Positions 1 through 5,729 of a stretch of DNA of 5,758 nucleotides are shown piece by piece. The position numbers and the translations under genes are program-made. Each line of letters opens with the position of its first letter. Position 1 is the first letter of the stretch. Origin of the DNA: Clostridia bacterium (GTDB lineage: Bacteria; Bacillota_A; Clostridia; Oscillospirales; CAG-272); the NCBI GenBank assembly GCA_017935805.1, contig JAGBGV010000296.1, forward strand, positions 1 to 5,758, in the 5' to 3' direction. The notes under the pieces were generated by a model. The model ran no database searches. It was given only the letters and a program-made list of their open reading frames with translations, and was not told where the DNA came from.

Positions 1-1
1 A

Positions 2-139
2 CAGGAATTTGAATCTATGGAACATTTCAAACAGGAGCTAATAGAATATCTGGATTACTACAATTTCCGTCGCAGAAAAGCTAAATTAAAAGGCTTGCCG
101 CCTGCTATTTACAGACAACAAGCCCTTTCGGTAGCTTGA
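2..139 (+). CDS. IS3-family transposase (OrfB, IS150 group), C-terminal fragment
   Basis: This is a partial gene, open at the left window edge; only the last 45 codons are visible. The peptide begins [20 protein letters not shown] and continues through an arginine/lysine-rich stretch to [18 protein letters not shown]. The pattern YYNxxRxKxKLKGLxPxxYRxQ is the typical C-terminal tail of IS150-group OrfB transposases, just after the third acidic residue of the DDE catalytic core of the rve integrase domain. The catalytic residues are upstream of the window. The stop is followed directly by the IS terminal repeat, as expected for a right end. Truncation here is by the window edge, so the gene may be intact. 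Confidence 0.88.
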   Translation, partial: QEFESMEHFKQELIEYLDYYNFRRRKAKLKGLPPAIYRQQALSVA

Positions 140-160
140 ACGGTTTTTGTTCTATATTTT

Positions 161-185
161 TGTCTAACTTTTTGGGGTCAGTTCA
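161..185 (+). repeat. IS3-family right terminal inverted repeat
   Basis: A 25-nt sequence reads TGTCTAACTTTTTGGGG then TCAGTTCA, starting 21 nt after the transposase stop. Its reverse complement carries the core CCCCAAAAAGTTAGACA. The same core recurs in direct orientation near 4436-4452 and 5201-5216, where no transposase is present. Confidence 0.8.
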
Positions 186-232
186 ATTTCGCATCGGAGT
201 TTTATTTATTTTGACCGCATTTTCCAATAATC

Positions 233-261
233 TTGACAAAGCGCGCAGTAAATGATATATT
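233..261 (+). promoter_or_regulatory. Sigma-A promoter of the glycoside hydrolase operon
   Basis: The -35 box is TTGACA at 233-238 (6/6). After a 17-nt spacer the -10 box is TATATT at 256-261 (5/6), preceded by TG at 253-254, giving an extended -10. Transcription should begin near 268, leaving a leader of about 34 nt before the ATG at 302. The TTG of the -35 box is also in frame with the downstream gene, so automatic callers may place a false TTG start at 233. The promoter begins 48 nt beyond the IS edge and is not part of the IS. Confidence 0.75.
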
Positions 262-287
262 TAGAGATGAAGTATTTTTCACAATCG

Positions 288-293
288 AAAGGA
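288..293 (+). promoter_or_regulatory. Ribosome binding site deciding the start at 302
   Basis: AAAGGA lies 8 nt before the ATG at 302. No such site precedes the in-frame TTG at 233, which is occupied by the promoter -35 box. This fixes the start of the rhamnosidase-like protein at 302. Confidence 0.75.
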
Positions 294-301
294 ATTCTGC
301 A

Positions 302-2419
302 ATGTTTGATAACGCAAAATGGATATGGAGAAAAGACGAAGCACAGGCTGATGAGCATGTTGATTTTGTTGACAAATTCGTCGCAAGTCCTTCTGCCTCT
401 CACACACTTACAATAGCCTCAGACTCAAACTATGCTATATATATAAATGGAACTCTTGCCGCGTTTGGTCAGTACGCTGACTACCCCAAATATAAAATAG
501 CGGATGTGGTTGATGTAACAAAGTTCGTTCGTGAGGGTGAAAACCGCATTGCGGCTATTGTTTGGTATTACGGTCGCGAAGGATCTTCAACTTATGCGCT
601 CGGCAAAGCCGGTCTTATCTATGAGATAAAGGATGAAGCCGGGAATGTAGAAGCATACTCAAGCGAAGATACTCTCTCCCGTCTCTCTCCCGGCTATATT
701 CAGCATAAAGAGGACCTTATCTCCGGTCAGCTTGGATTTACTTACCACAGAAACGAGCAGGCTGCGGACAATTTCATTAACGAAGATGTTCCGGGATTTG
801 AAAAGAGCCGCATAGTCCGGGGAATTTCCTATAAATTTAACAAGCGTCCCAACAAGAAATTAGTTCTCCGTGACAGACTTCCCGCGCGCATCTGTCAGCA
901 GGGTACGTTTAACTATACCTGCGACCGCGAGGTTGGTCCCAATCTTCAGCACGCTGCGCTGTCCTTCCACTTTGTTATCTCCATGGCTGAGGGTTGCGGC
1001 TTTAATCCTGTGCTGACTGACAGCGGACGTGTTATCAATATGAAGGCGCCAGATTACGCAGACGGCAACATTTACTTTATCGTGGACCTTGGTAGCGAGA
1101 CCTCCGGATTTGTTGACTTTGACATTGAAGTTCCCCACGATTGCCGAATCGACATCGGTTGGGGTGAGCATCTCGCTGACGGACGCTGCAGAACCGCGAT
1201 TCCCGAATTCTGCTGTGATGTGCTTGCCAAAAAGGGTCGCAACAACTTCTTTGACCCCTTCCGCAGAATGGGCTGCCGTTATGTAGAGTTCTTCATTCAT
1301 GCAAGAGAAGCAAAACTTCATTATGCAGGTCTCCGTCCCACAACATATCCGCTTAACGTAAAGAAATACAAGAGCGGCAATCTGCTCCGCGATACAATCT
1401 ACGAGGTTTGCCAGAATACTCTCATTCAGTGTATGCACGAGCATTACGAGGATTGCCCCGGTCGCGAGCAGGCACTCTACACTCTCGACTCACGAAACCA
1501 AATGCTCTGCGGTTATTACGCATTCAATGAGACCGAATTCCCCCGTTCTTCTCTCCGACTTATTGCTGAAGGGCTTCTGGACGAAGGACTCCTTATTCTG
1601 TGTTATCCAAGTGACGCAGATCTTCTTATCCCCTGTTACTCAAACGCTTATTTGATGCAGATGGCGGAATATATTGAGCACAGCGGTGATATCACTCTTG
1701 CCACAGAGCTGTTCGATGTTCTCACCACTATTATGAACACCTTTGAAAAGAAGATGGATGAAAAGTACGGCGGTATCATCCCCAACTTCACTGGAAACAA
1801 GCGCTATTGGAATTTCTATGAGTGGCAGCCGACTCTTATGGGTCAGGCAGAGCATGAGGAATGTGCAACCTACGACGCTCCTCTTAACGCATTCTATTCC
1901 ATTTCCCTTCAGTCTATGGCATATATCTGCGAAAAGACAGGTCTCGGAGATGCTGAGCATTATAGAAAACTCTCAAAGACGGTAAACAGCGCAATGGCAA
2001 AGCATTTCTACAACAACGAAACAAAGCTGTTTGAAACCCGCATCGGCATGGACAACGGACGTTACAGCGTTCTCACAAACTCCCTTTGCCTGCTTTGTGG
2101 CGCAGCTGACGGACTTGATACAACAAATATTCTCCGCATACTCGCACCTAATGGCAAAGATAATCTTGGACTTGAAGTTATTCCCAACACTCTCAGCATG
2201 AACAGCTTCAGATTCGACGCACTCCTCAAGGCAGATTTTTAAAAATTCAAGTCTGTTATCCTTGACGAAATCGACCGCGACTATCTCTACATGCTCCGCG
2301 GTGGCGCAACGTCATTCTGGGAAACAATTATGGGCGAGAGTGATATTATCGGCGTGTGCGGAAGTCTTTGCCACGGTTGGTCTGCCCTTCCTATCTACTA
2401 TTACGAGATCCTGAACTAA
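302..2419 (+). pseudogene. GH78-type alpha-L-rhamnosidase-like gene, interrupted by an in-frame stop
   Basis: An intact product would be about 705 residues, a normal size for this family. As read, translation ends at TAA 2240-2242 after 646 residues. The N-terminus (MFDNAKWIWRKDE, WIW at 7-9) and the following beta-rich region resemble the N-terminal carbohydrate-binding sandwich of rhamnosidases. Near residues 262-290 a stretch starting DLGSETSGFVDFDI and ending in IGWGEHLADG fits the beta domain before the catalytic barrel. The catalytic (alpha/alpha)6 domain carries DCPGREQALYTLD at 384-396, equivalent to the GH78 motif DCPxRE...GD, with acidic residues D384, E389 and D396 at matching spacing. 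There is no signal peptide, so the enzyme is predicted cytoplasmic and would release terminal alpha-L-rhamnose from imported plant oligosaccharides. It is the first gene of an operon with the alpha-galactosidase. The stop removes the C-terminal catalytic motif, so the product is probably inactive. Substrate is inferred from family only. Confidence 0.82.
2243..2419 (+). pseudogene. Severed C-terminal part of the rhamnosidase-like gene
   Basis: After the TAA at 2240-2242 the same reading frame stays open for 58 codons, beginning KFKSVILDEIDRDYLYMLRG and ending IYYYEILN, with a natural stop TAA at 2417-2419. It carries GGATSFWET (glutamate codon at 2321-2323) and SLCHGWSALPIYYY. In GH78 enzymes the glutamate of the T[TS]xWE motif is the predicted general base, and the following His/Gly-rich motif closes the barrel. 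There is no frameshift: a single base change, for example GAA or CAA to TAA, would explain the break. In-frame ATG codons at 2291 and 2330 lack a good ribosome site, so independent expression is unlikely. Confidence 0.8.
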
Positions 2420-2432
2420 TATTGTAGTAGTC

Positions 2433-4403
2433 ATGAAATATATTCTTGCGATAAATACCACAGAACACGGTAAAAGCTCATTCGAGTTCTCTGATTCACA
2501 GTCCTTCCCTGTCAAACTTGCCGCATACGGACTTGACATTACTGTTAACAGATCAGATGTACACTCCCTCGTCGAATACTCTATTTCATTTATTCCTTCA
2601 GAGGCAGTCCGTCTTCACTCAATAACCCTTTTAGCTCCATTTGCGGAAAGCGACATAGGCTGTGAATATCCTATCTATATGCTTGATAACAGCCTCTGCA
2701 CAAACACATTTGCAACGATAAAGGAGATAAACGAGTGTTCAGGTACTACTCGTTCCCGTGAGATCGTTACCGCACACGGCAGAAGCGGGAACCTGAATGC
2801 AGCATTCACCTCTTTCGAGAGGTTTTATACCGAATTCCGCACTGACAGCAAGGCTATCACCGCCTTCTATGCTCTTGAAGATAAGCCGGTGCGTCCCGGT
2901 GAGGAATATAATCTTGAGGCACTCCTTATTGACAATAAGCTGAGTGGACTGGAATTTTTCGATAAATACGCGGATATTCTTAAGGAAAAGTACCATATCG
3001 GAGATATGAAGCCCACTCCGGCAGGCTGGTCATCATGGTCATGCCTTTACGGCTACGTTACAGAAGCGGATGTGGAAAAGCAGGCGAGACTCATTTCGGA
3101 AAAATGGCGTGACCTTGGTGCGGATCTTATCCAGATAGACGACGGCTGGCAAAAAGGCGGATCTTTCGGCGGACATTGGACTCCCGAGCCAACGACCTTT
3201 AGAGACGGCATCCCCGCACTCCGTGAAAAGATCAACGATCTCGGTCTGAGACTCGGTCTTTGGCTCTCACCCGGACTTATAGTTGACGAATCGGAAATGT
3301 TTGAGGAGCTGAACAACTGTCTTCTAAGAAAGGACGGCAAGCTGATAAAATCCTTTGGCGGTGACGAGGCTCTGTCAGCAACAAAGAACGGATCTGTTTA
3401 TTCACTCGATATTGGAAAAGAAGAAACACTTGAATATCTGAAGAAGATCTTCACCCGCGCAAAGAATGAATACGGTGCGGAATACTTCAAGATAGACTTT
3501 ATTATGAACCTGCTGCTTCGCCTTGTAAGCGACGGAAGCCGTGTGGAATATGATGACGGATATTCAGTTGAGCTTTACAGGAGATATATCCGTACCATCC
3601 GCGAAACCGTGGGTGATGATATCTTCCTTTTAGCTTGCGGTGCTCCAATCGGTGAGTCTGTCGGTATATTTGACTCTATCCGCATATCTCCCGACATCAC
3701 ATGGGAAGGTGCAGGCAATCCGGGACATCCCGGAGCGTGGAATATTCTTTCAATGTGTGCTTGCTCCGCCATACTCAGAAGTCCACTTCATGGCAAAGTA
3801 TTCATAAATGACCCTGATGCACTTCTGCTCAGAGATTTTCTCACAGATAAAGGGAACGACGGCCTTGCATTAAGCCACGAAGAAGCGAAAATGTGGGCTA
3901 CAGTTGTTGCCATGAGCGGTGGGCACATACTCTTGAATGAAGAAATTGACAGGCTTTCCCCAAAGCGGTGTGATATGTTCACAAGCATTCTTCCGCCTCT
4001 TGGTGTTGCAGCTCGTCCACGGGATTTCTATGAATATCCGATGTGTACCGAATCTTTTATCGACCGGGAAGACGCACAGCTTGTTGCTCTGTACAATTGG
4101 GGTGAGAAAGATCTGAAGAAGACCTTCAAAAACCCATTCGGCAAGCCTGCTGTAATTATCGACTGCTGGTCGCGGGACGTTGTCGGCGTAATTGATACGG
4201 ACATGGAATTCACCCTTGAACCTCACACCTGCCGTGCGTTTATTGTTAAACCGCTGACTGATGGATTTCTCTATTCAGACGGCAACTTCTACCTTGGGCT
4301 TGGAGAAAGAAGCGGCAAGGAATACTACTATTATCCAAACAGTGCACCGGGTGGATATACAAAGGTTGAATCTGCTGTTCTCGACGGATTATACACAAAA
4401 TAA
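2433..4403 (+). CDS. GH36 alpha-galactosidase, cytoplasmic
   Basis: This 656-residue enzyme should hydrolyse terminal alpha-galactosyl residues from oligosaccharides such as raffinose-type sugars or galactosylated hemicellulose fragments. Residues 1 to about 190 form a beta-rich N-terminal domain. The TIM-barrel starts at GWSSW (198-202), with IQIDDGWQ (D236, D237, W239) as the substrate-site strand. YFKIDF places the expected nucleophile at D355. FDSIRISPD places the expected acid/base at D421, with R417 four residues before it. These strands closely resemble Thermotoga maritima GalA, and the barrel is followed by a C-terminal beta domain. No signal peptide is visible. The ATG lies 13 nt after the end of the rhamnosidase frame and lacks a clear Shine-Dalgarno, suggesting translational coupling in an operon. 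The gene is intact. A related GH36 specificity cannot be excluded. Confidence 0.87.
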   Translation: MKYILAINTTEHGKSSFEFSDSQSFPVKLAAYGLDITVNRSDVHSLVEYSISFIPSEAVRLHSITLLAPFAESDIGCEYPIYMLDNSLCTNTFATIKEINECSGTTRSREIVTAHGRSGNLNAAFTSFERFYTEFRTDSKAITAFYALEDKPVRPGEEYNLEALLIDNKLSGLEFFDKYADILKEKYHIGDMKPTPAGWSSWSCLYGYVTEADVEKQARLISEKWRDLGADLIQIDDGWQKGGSFGGHWTPEPTTFRDGIPALREKINDLGLRLGLWLSPGLIVDESEMFEELNNCLLRKDGKLIKSFGGDEALSATKNGSVYSLDIGKEETLEYLKKIFTRAKNEYGAEYFKIDFIMNLLLRLVSDGSRVEYDDGYSVELYRRYIRTIRETVGDDIFLLACGAPIGESVGIFDSIRISPDITWEGAGNPGHPGAWNILSMCACSAILRSPLHGKVFINDPDALLLRDFLTDKGNDGLALSHEEAKMWATVVAMSGGHILLNEEIDRLSPKRCDMFTSILPPLGVAARPRDFYEYPMCTESFIDREDAQLVALYNWGEKDLKKTFKNPFGKPAVIIDCWSRDVVGVIDTDMEFTLEPHTCRAFIVKPLTDGFLYSDGNFYLGLGERSGKEYYYYPNSAPGGYTKVESAVLDGLYTK

Positions 4404-4489
4404 AAAAACAAGGCTACGGGATCACTCAGATATGTGCCCCAAAAGTTAGACACTTTTGGAATACTACAAAGTGATCCCGACCGTTTTTT
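4402..4489. terminator. Bidirectional rho-independent terminator with a nested hairpin
   Basis: CGGGATCACT (4417-4426) pairs perfectly with AGTGATCCCG (4470-4479). The stem is flanked by an A run (4402-4408) and a T run (4484-4489), so it can end transcription from both the alpha-galactosidase (+) and the converging lipoprotein gene (-). The loop is 43 nt, unusually long, and holds a second hairpin CCAAAAGT-TAGAC-ACTTTTGG (4439-4459) that overlaps an IS3-end-like motif. Confidence 0.75.
4429..4460 (+). repeat. Orphan IS3-end-like repeat, copy 1
   Basis: The sequence starts GATATGTGCCCC and continues AAAAGTTAGACACTTTTGGA. It shares the core CCAAAA(A)GTTAGACA with the reverse complement of the IS end at 161-185 and is nearly identical over about 32 nt to copy 2 at 5192-5223, in the same orientation. 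No transposase is nearby. It fills the loop of the terminator between the convergent genes. It may be a solo IS end or a small palindromic repeat derived from one. Confidence 0.65.
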
Positions 4490-4519
4490 GTATATATAAA
4501 AATTTATATAATTATGTTT

Positions 4520-4909
4520 TTATGGTATATAACGGTAATATCTATGCTCTTCTTGATTTTCAATATATAATGCATCGCCAAGTAAAGTGATATATACATT
4601 TCTTCCTGTTTTAATATGCGAAGTATAGAAATTTTCGCTAGGTATCTCCCAAGGATCATTAATAAGTGTTTGACCTATAAAAGTAACGTCAATAGGTAGC
4701 TCTTTCAGGCTTTGTAAATCAGAACTATATACATCATACGACCATAGCATGCCATTATAGTAAATACACTCAATCTGTACTTGTCCTTTCGGATAACCGG
4801 TTTCCTCTGCTTTACTACTTTCTTCAATATGTGAAATGTTGTTAGTACATGAAAACATCGTGGCAACACAGAGTATCAACAATATAACTATACCCTTTAC
4901 TCTCGTCAT
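4520..4909 (-). CDS. Small predicted lipoprotein of unknown function
   Basis: The chosen start at 4909 gives 129 residues. MTRVKGIVILLILCVATMFSC is a lipoprotein signal peptide: basic n-region, hydrophobic core at 7-17, and lipobox M-F-S-C with the modified cysteine at 21. The mature protein should be anchored on the outer face of the membrane. A polar linker (NNISHIEESSKAEETGYPKG) leads to a globular part of about 85 residues containing IYYNGMLWSYDVY, PSENFYTS and ALYIENQEEHRYYRY. This order (YNG near the start, a short acidic/aromatic FY motif, a final LYI...Y strand) resembles small Clostridia lipoproteins whose role is unknown; that resemblance is from memory. An in-frame ATG at 4927 exists but has no ribosome site, whereas AAAGGA sits 9 nt before 4909. 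The gene is AT-rich relative to its neighbours and stands alone. No function is assigned. Confidence 0.75.
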   Translation of the reverse strand: MTRVKGIVILLILCVATMFSCTNNISHIEESSKAEETGYPKGQVQIECIYYNGMLWSYDVYSSDLQSLKELPIDVTFIGQTLINDPWEIPSENFYTSHIKTGRNVYITLLGDALYIENQEEHRYYRYIP

Positions 4910-4918
4910 GATAGATAA

Positions 4919-4924
4919 TCCTTT
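4919..4924 (-). promoter_or_regulatory. Ribosome binding site of the lipoprotein gene
   Basis: On the minus strand AAAGGA lies 9 nt before the ATG at 4909 and overlaps the first codons of the alternative upstream ATG at 4927. It favours the shorter protein. Confidence 0.65.
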
Positions 4925-4995
4925 CATAATTAAAGTAAATTAAATTTTCAAAGCATTTATCCAGTTCACAAAATGTCAACCTGCAATTCGCAATA

Positions 4996-5029
4996 CTAAC
5001 CCTCAAACATGTTCATTGGCATCTCCTCC
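4996..5029 (-). other. Strong Shine-Dalgarno with a 6-residue mini-ORF in the lipoprotein leader
   Basis: On the minus strand GGAGGAG (5023-5029) sits 6 nt before an ATG at 5016 that encodes only MNMFEG and stops at TAG 4996-4998. It lies about 90 nt upstream of the lipoprotein start and downstream of the promoter at 5105-5133. It could be a leader peptide or the severed start of a lost gene. The sequence shows the site; a function is inference only. Confidence 0.35.
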
Positions 5030-5104
5030 CTGCAATGTCATTACAACTTCAAATAATCAATATCCTCAACAAAAGCAAGGTATCTATTGTTATTTTCACC
5101 AATT

Positions 5105-5133
5105 ATTTTATCAGAAGTTCGCACAAATGTCAA
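5105..5133 (-). promoter_or_regulatory. Sigma-A promoter reading toward the lipoprotein gene
   Basis: On the minus strand there is TTGACA (5128-5133, 6/6), a 17-nt spacer, and TAAAAT (5105-5110, 5/6) with an extended TG at 5112-5113. The predicted start near 5098 leaves a leader of about 190 nt before the lipoprotein ATG at 4909. Confidence 0.65.
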
Positions 5134-5178
5134 TATTTCTACACAAATTAATTATAATTAATAACAAAAAACTTTAAT

Positions 5179-5202
5179 AAAAAGAGAGCGTGATATGCGC
5201 TC
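5179..5202 (-). terminator. Probable rho-independent terminator of the methionine sulfoxide reductase gene
   Basis: On the minus strand GAGCG (5198-5202), a 7-nt loop and CGCTC (5186-5190) form a short stem followed by TC and five T residues (5179-5183), about 50 nt after the stop of the gene. A small separate stem, CTTCG-AGAA-CGAAG on the minus strand, lies at 5229-5242 between the gene and this terminator. The stem is only five pairs, so strength is uncertain. Confidence 0.55.
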
Positions 5203-5223
5203 CAAAAAGTTAGACACTTTGGG
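5192..5223 (+). repeat. Orphan IS3-end-like repeat, copy 2
   Basis: The sequence starts GATATGCGCTCC and continues AAAAAGTTAGACACTTTGGG, differing from copy 1 at 4429-4460 by two substitutions and single-base length changes in the A and T runs plus the last base. The base before it (5191) makes it start 5'-TGATATG, matching the 5'-TG terminus of IS3-family ends. No transposase adjoins it. It overlaps the terminator stem of the reductase gene. Confidence 0.65.
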
Positions 5224-5252
5224 GTTCACTTCGTTCTCGAAGCCTTTTGTTT

Positions 5253-5699
5253 TTATATCACTTTCTCAATTATCCGTGCAAACTCCTCAAGTCCTGCTTT
5301 GTCATTTTCACTAAAGCGGTCAAACACAGGACTATCAATGTCAAGCACGCCCACAACCTCACCGTTTTTTCGAAGCGGAATAACTATCTCTGAATTTGAC
5401 GCACCGTCGCATGCGATATGACCGGGAAAATCATGCACATTGGGTACGAGCATAGTCTTGTTCTCCTGTACCGCAGTGCCGCACACGCCCTTTCCTACTG
5501 CTATTTCAATGCATGCGGGCTTGCCTTGAAATGGTCCGAGCACGAGACGTCCGTTTTCCATAATATAGAATCCCGCCCAGTTCAGTCTGTCCAGAGAATC
5601 GAATAAAAGTGCCGATGCGTTGGCAAGATTGGCTGTTTTATGCGGTACACCGTCGATCAGCGCGATTAACTGTGCGTTCAGCTTTTTGTAGTTTGTCAT
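5253..5699 (-). CDS. msrC: Free methionine-(R)-sulfoxide reductase (GAF-domain fRMsr)
   Basis: This 148-residue cytoplasmic enzyme reduces free L-methionine-(R)-S-oxide to methionine, normally with thioredoxin as reductant, and so protects the methionine pool from oxidation. Almost the whole chain is one GAF domain: WAGFYIMENGRLVLGPFQGK, PACIEIAVGKGVCGTA, VPNVHDFPGHIACDGASNSE and GVLDIDSPVFDRFSE are hallmark stretches of the E. coli YebR/MsrC family. The three conserved cysteines are C63, C73 and C97, with the same 10 and 24 residue spacing as E. coli C84, C94 and C118. The length suits the compact Gram-positive members. The ATG at 5699 is preceded by GGAGAG at 6 nt spacing. It is transcribed alone from a promoter at the window edge and followed by its own terminator. 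It appears intact and unrelated to the hydrolase operon. Confidence 0.93.
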   Translation of the reverse strand: MTNYKKLNAQLIALIDGVPHKTANLANASALLFDSLDRLNWAGFYIMENGRLVLGPFQGKPACIEIAVGKGVCGTAVQENKTMLVPNVHDFPGHIACDGASNSEIVIPLRKNGEVVGVLDIDSPVFDRFSENDKAGLEEFARIIEKVI

Positions 5700-5705
5700 A
5701 GCTTG

Positions 5706-5711
5706 CTCTCC
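5706..5711 (-). promoter_or_regulatory. Ribosome binding site of msrC
   Basis: On the minus strand GGAGAG lies 6 nt before the ATG at 5699, supporting that start. Confidence 0.65.
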
Positions 5712-5729
5712 GTTATCTATTATAAGAAT

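Larger units (their letters stand above)
1..185 (+). mobile_element. Right end of an IS3-family (IS150-group) insertion sequence
   Basis: The window opens inside an insertion sequence. Its visible part is the 3' end of the transposase gene (stop at 137-139), 21 nt of AT-rich non-coding DNA, and a terminal inverted repeat at 161-185 that reads TGTCTAACTTTTTGGGG and then ends in TTCA. Read on the minus strand the end begins 5'-TGAACTGACCCC, matching the 5'-TG termini usual in the IS3 family. The left end and any target-site duplication lie outside the window, so neither the length nor the mobility of the element can be judged. The DNA from 186 onward is taken as host sequence. Confidence 0.85.
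4928..5252. other. AT-rich intergenic region with no convincing full gene
   Basis: These 325 bases hold the lipoprotein promoter, its long leader with the mini-ORF, a terminator for the minus-strand sulfoxide reductase gene and the second IS-end-like repeat. A minus-strand frame open from 5151 to the stop at 5041-5043 encodes 36 residues ending RYLAFVEDIDYLKL. It looks somewhat protein-like but has no start codon with a ribosome site and overlaps the promoter; at most it is a gene remnant. Confidence 0.5.

Noticed and set aside
213..229. Catabolite-responsive (cre) operator near TTGACCGCATTTTCCAA
   Set aside because: It has three mismatches to the CcpA consensus including the central CG, so chance resemblance is likely.
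233..301. In-frame TTG at 233 as the start of the rhamnosidase-like protein, adding 23 residues
   Set aside because: The TTG is the first half of a perfect -35 box, no ribosome site precedes it, and the transcript should start downstream of it. The ATG at 302 has AAAGGA at 8 nt and begins with the family-typical WIW region.
860..1444. Minus-strand open frame of 194 codons inside the rhamnosidase gene
   Set aside because: It lies fully opposite a coding frame with recognisable GH78 motifs, has no promoter or ribosome site, and its peptide resembles no family I know; it is a shadow of the real gene.
2240..2242. Recoding or programmed readthrough at the TAA
   Set aside because: The codon is TAA, not the TGA used for selenocysteine, and no downstream stem or known recoding context is apparent; a plain nonsense change is simpler.
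4909..4927. ATG at 4927 as the lipoprotein start
   Set aside because: The sequence before it is only AT-rich with no ribosome site, while AAAGGA is well placed for the ATG at 4909, which also gives a cleaner signal peptide.
5041..5151. Minus-strand 36-codon frame ending RYLAFVEDIDYLKL as a small gene
   Set aside because: There is no ATG and no ribosome site, and it overlaps the promoter at 5105-5133. It could be the tail of a lost gene but cannot be supported as expressed.
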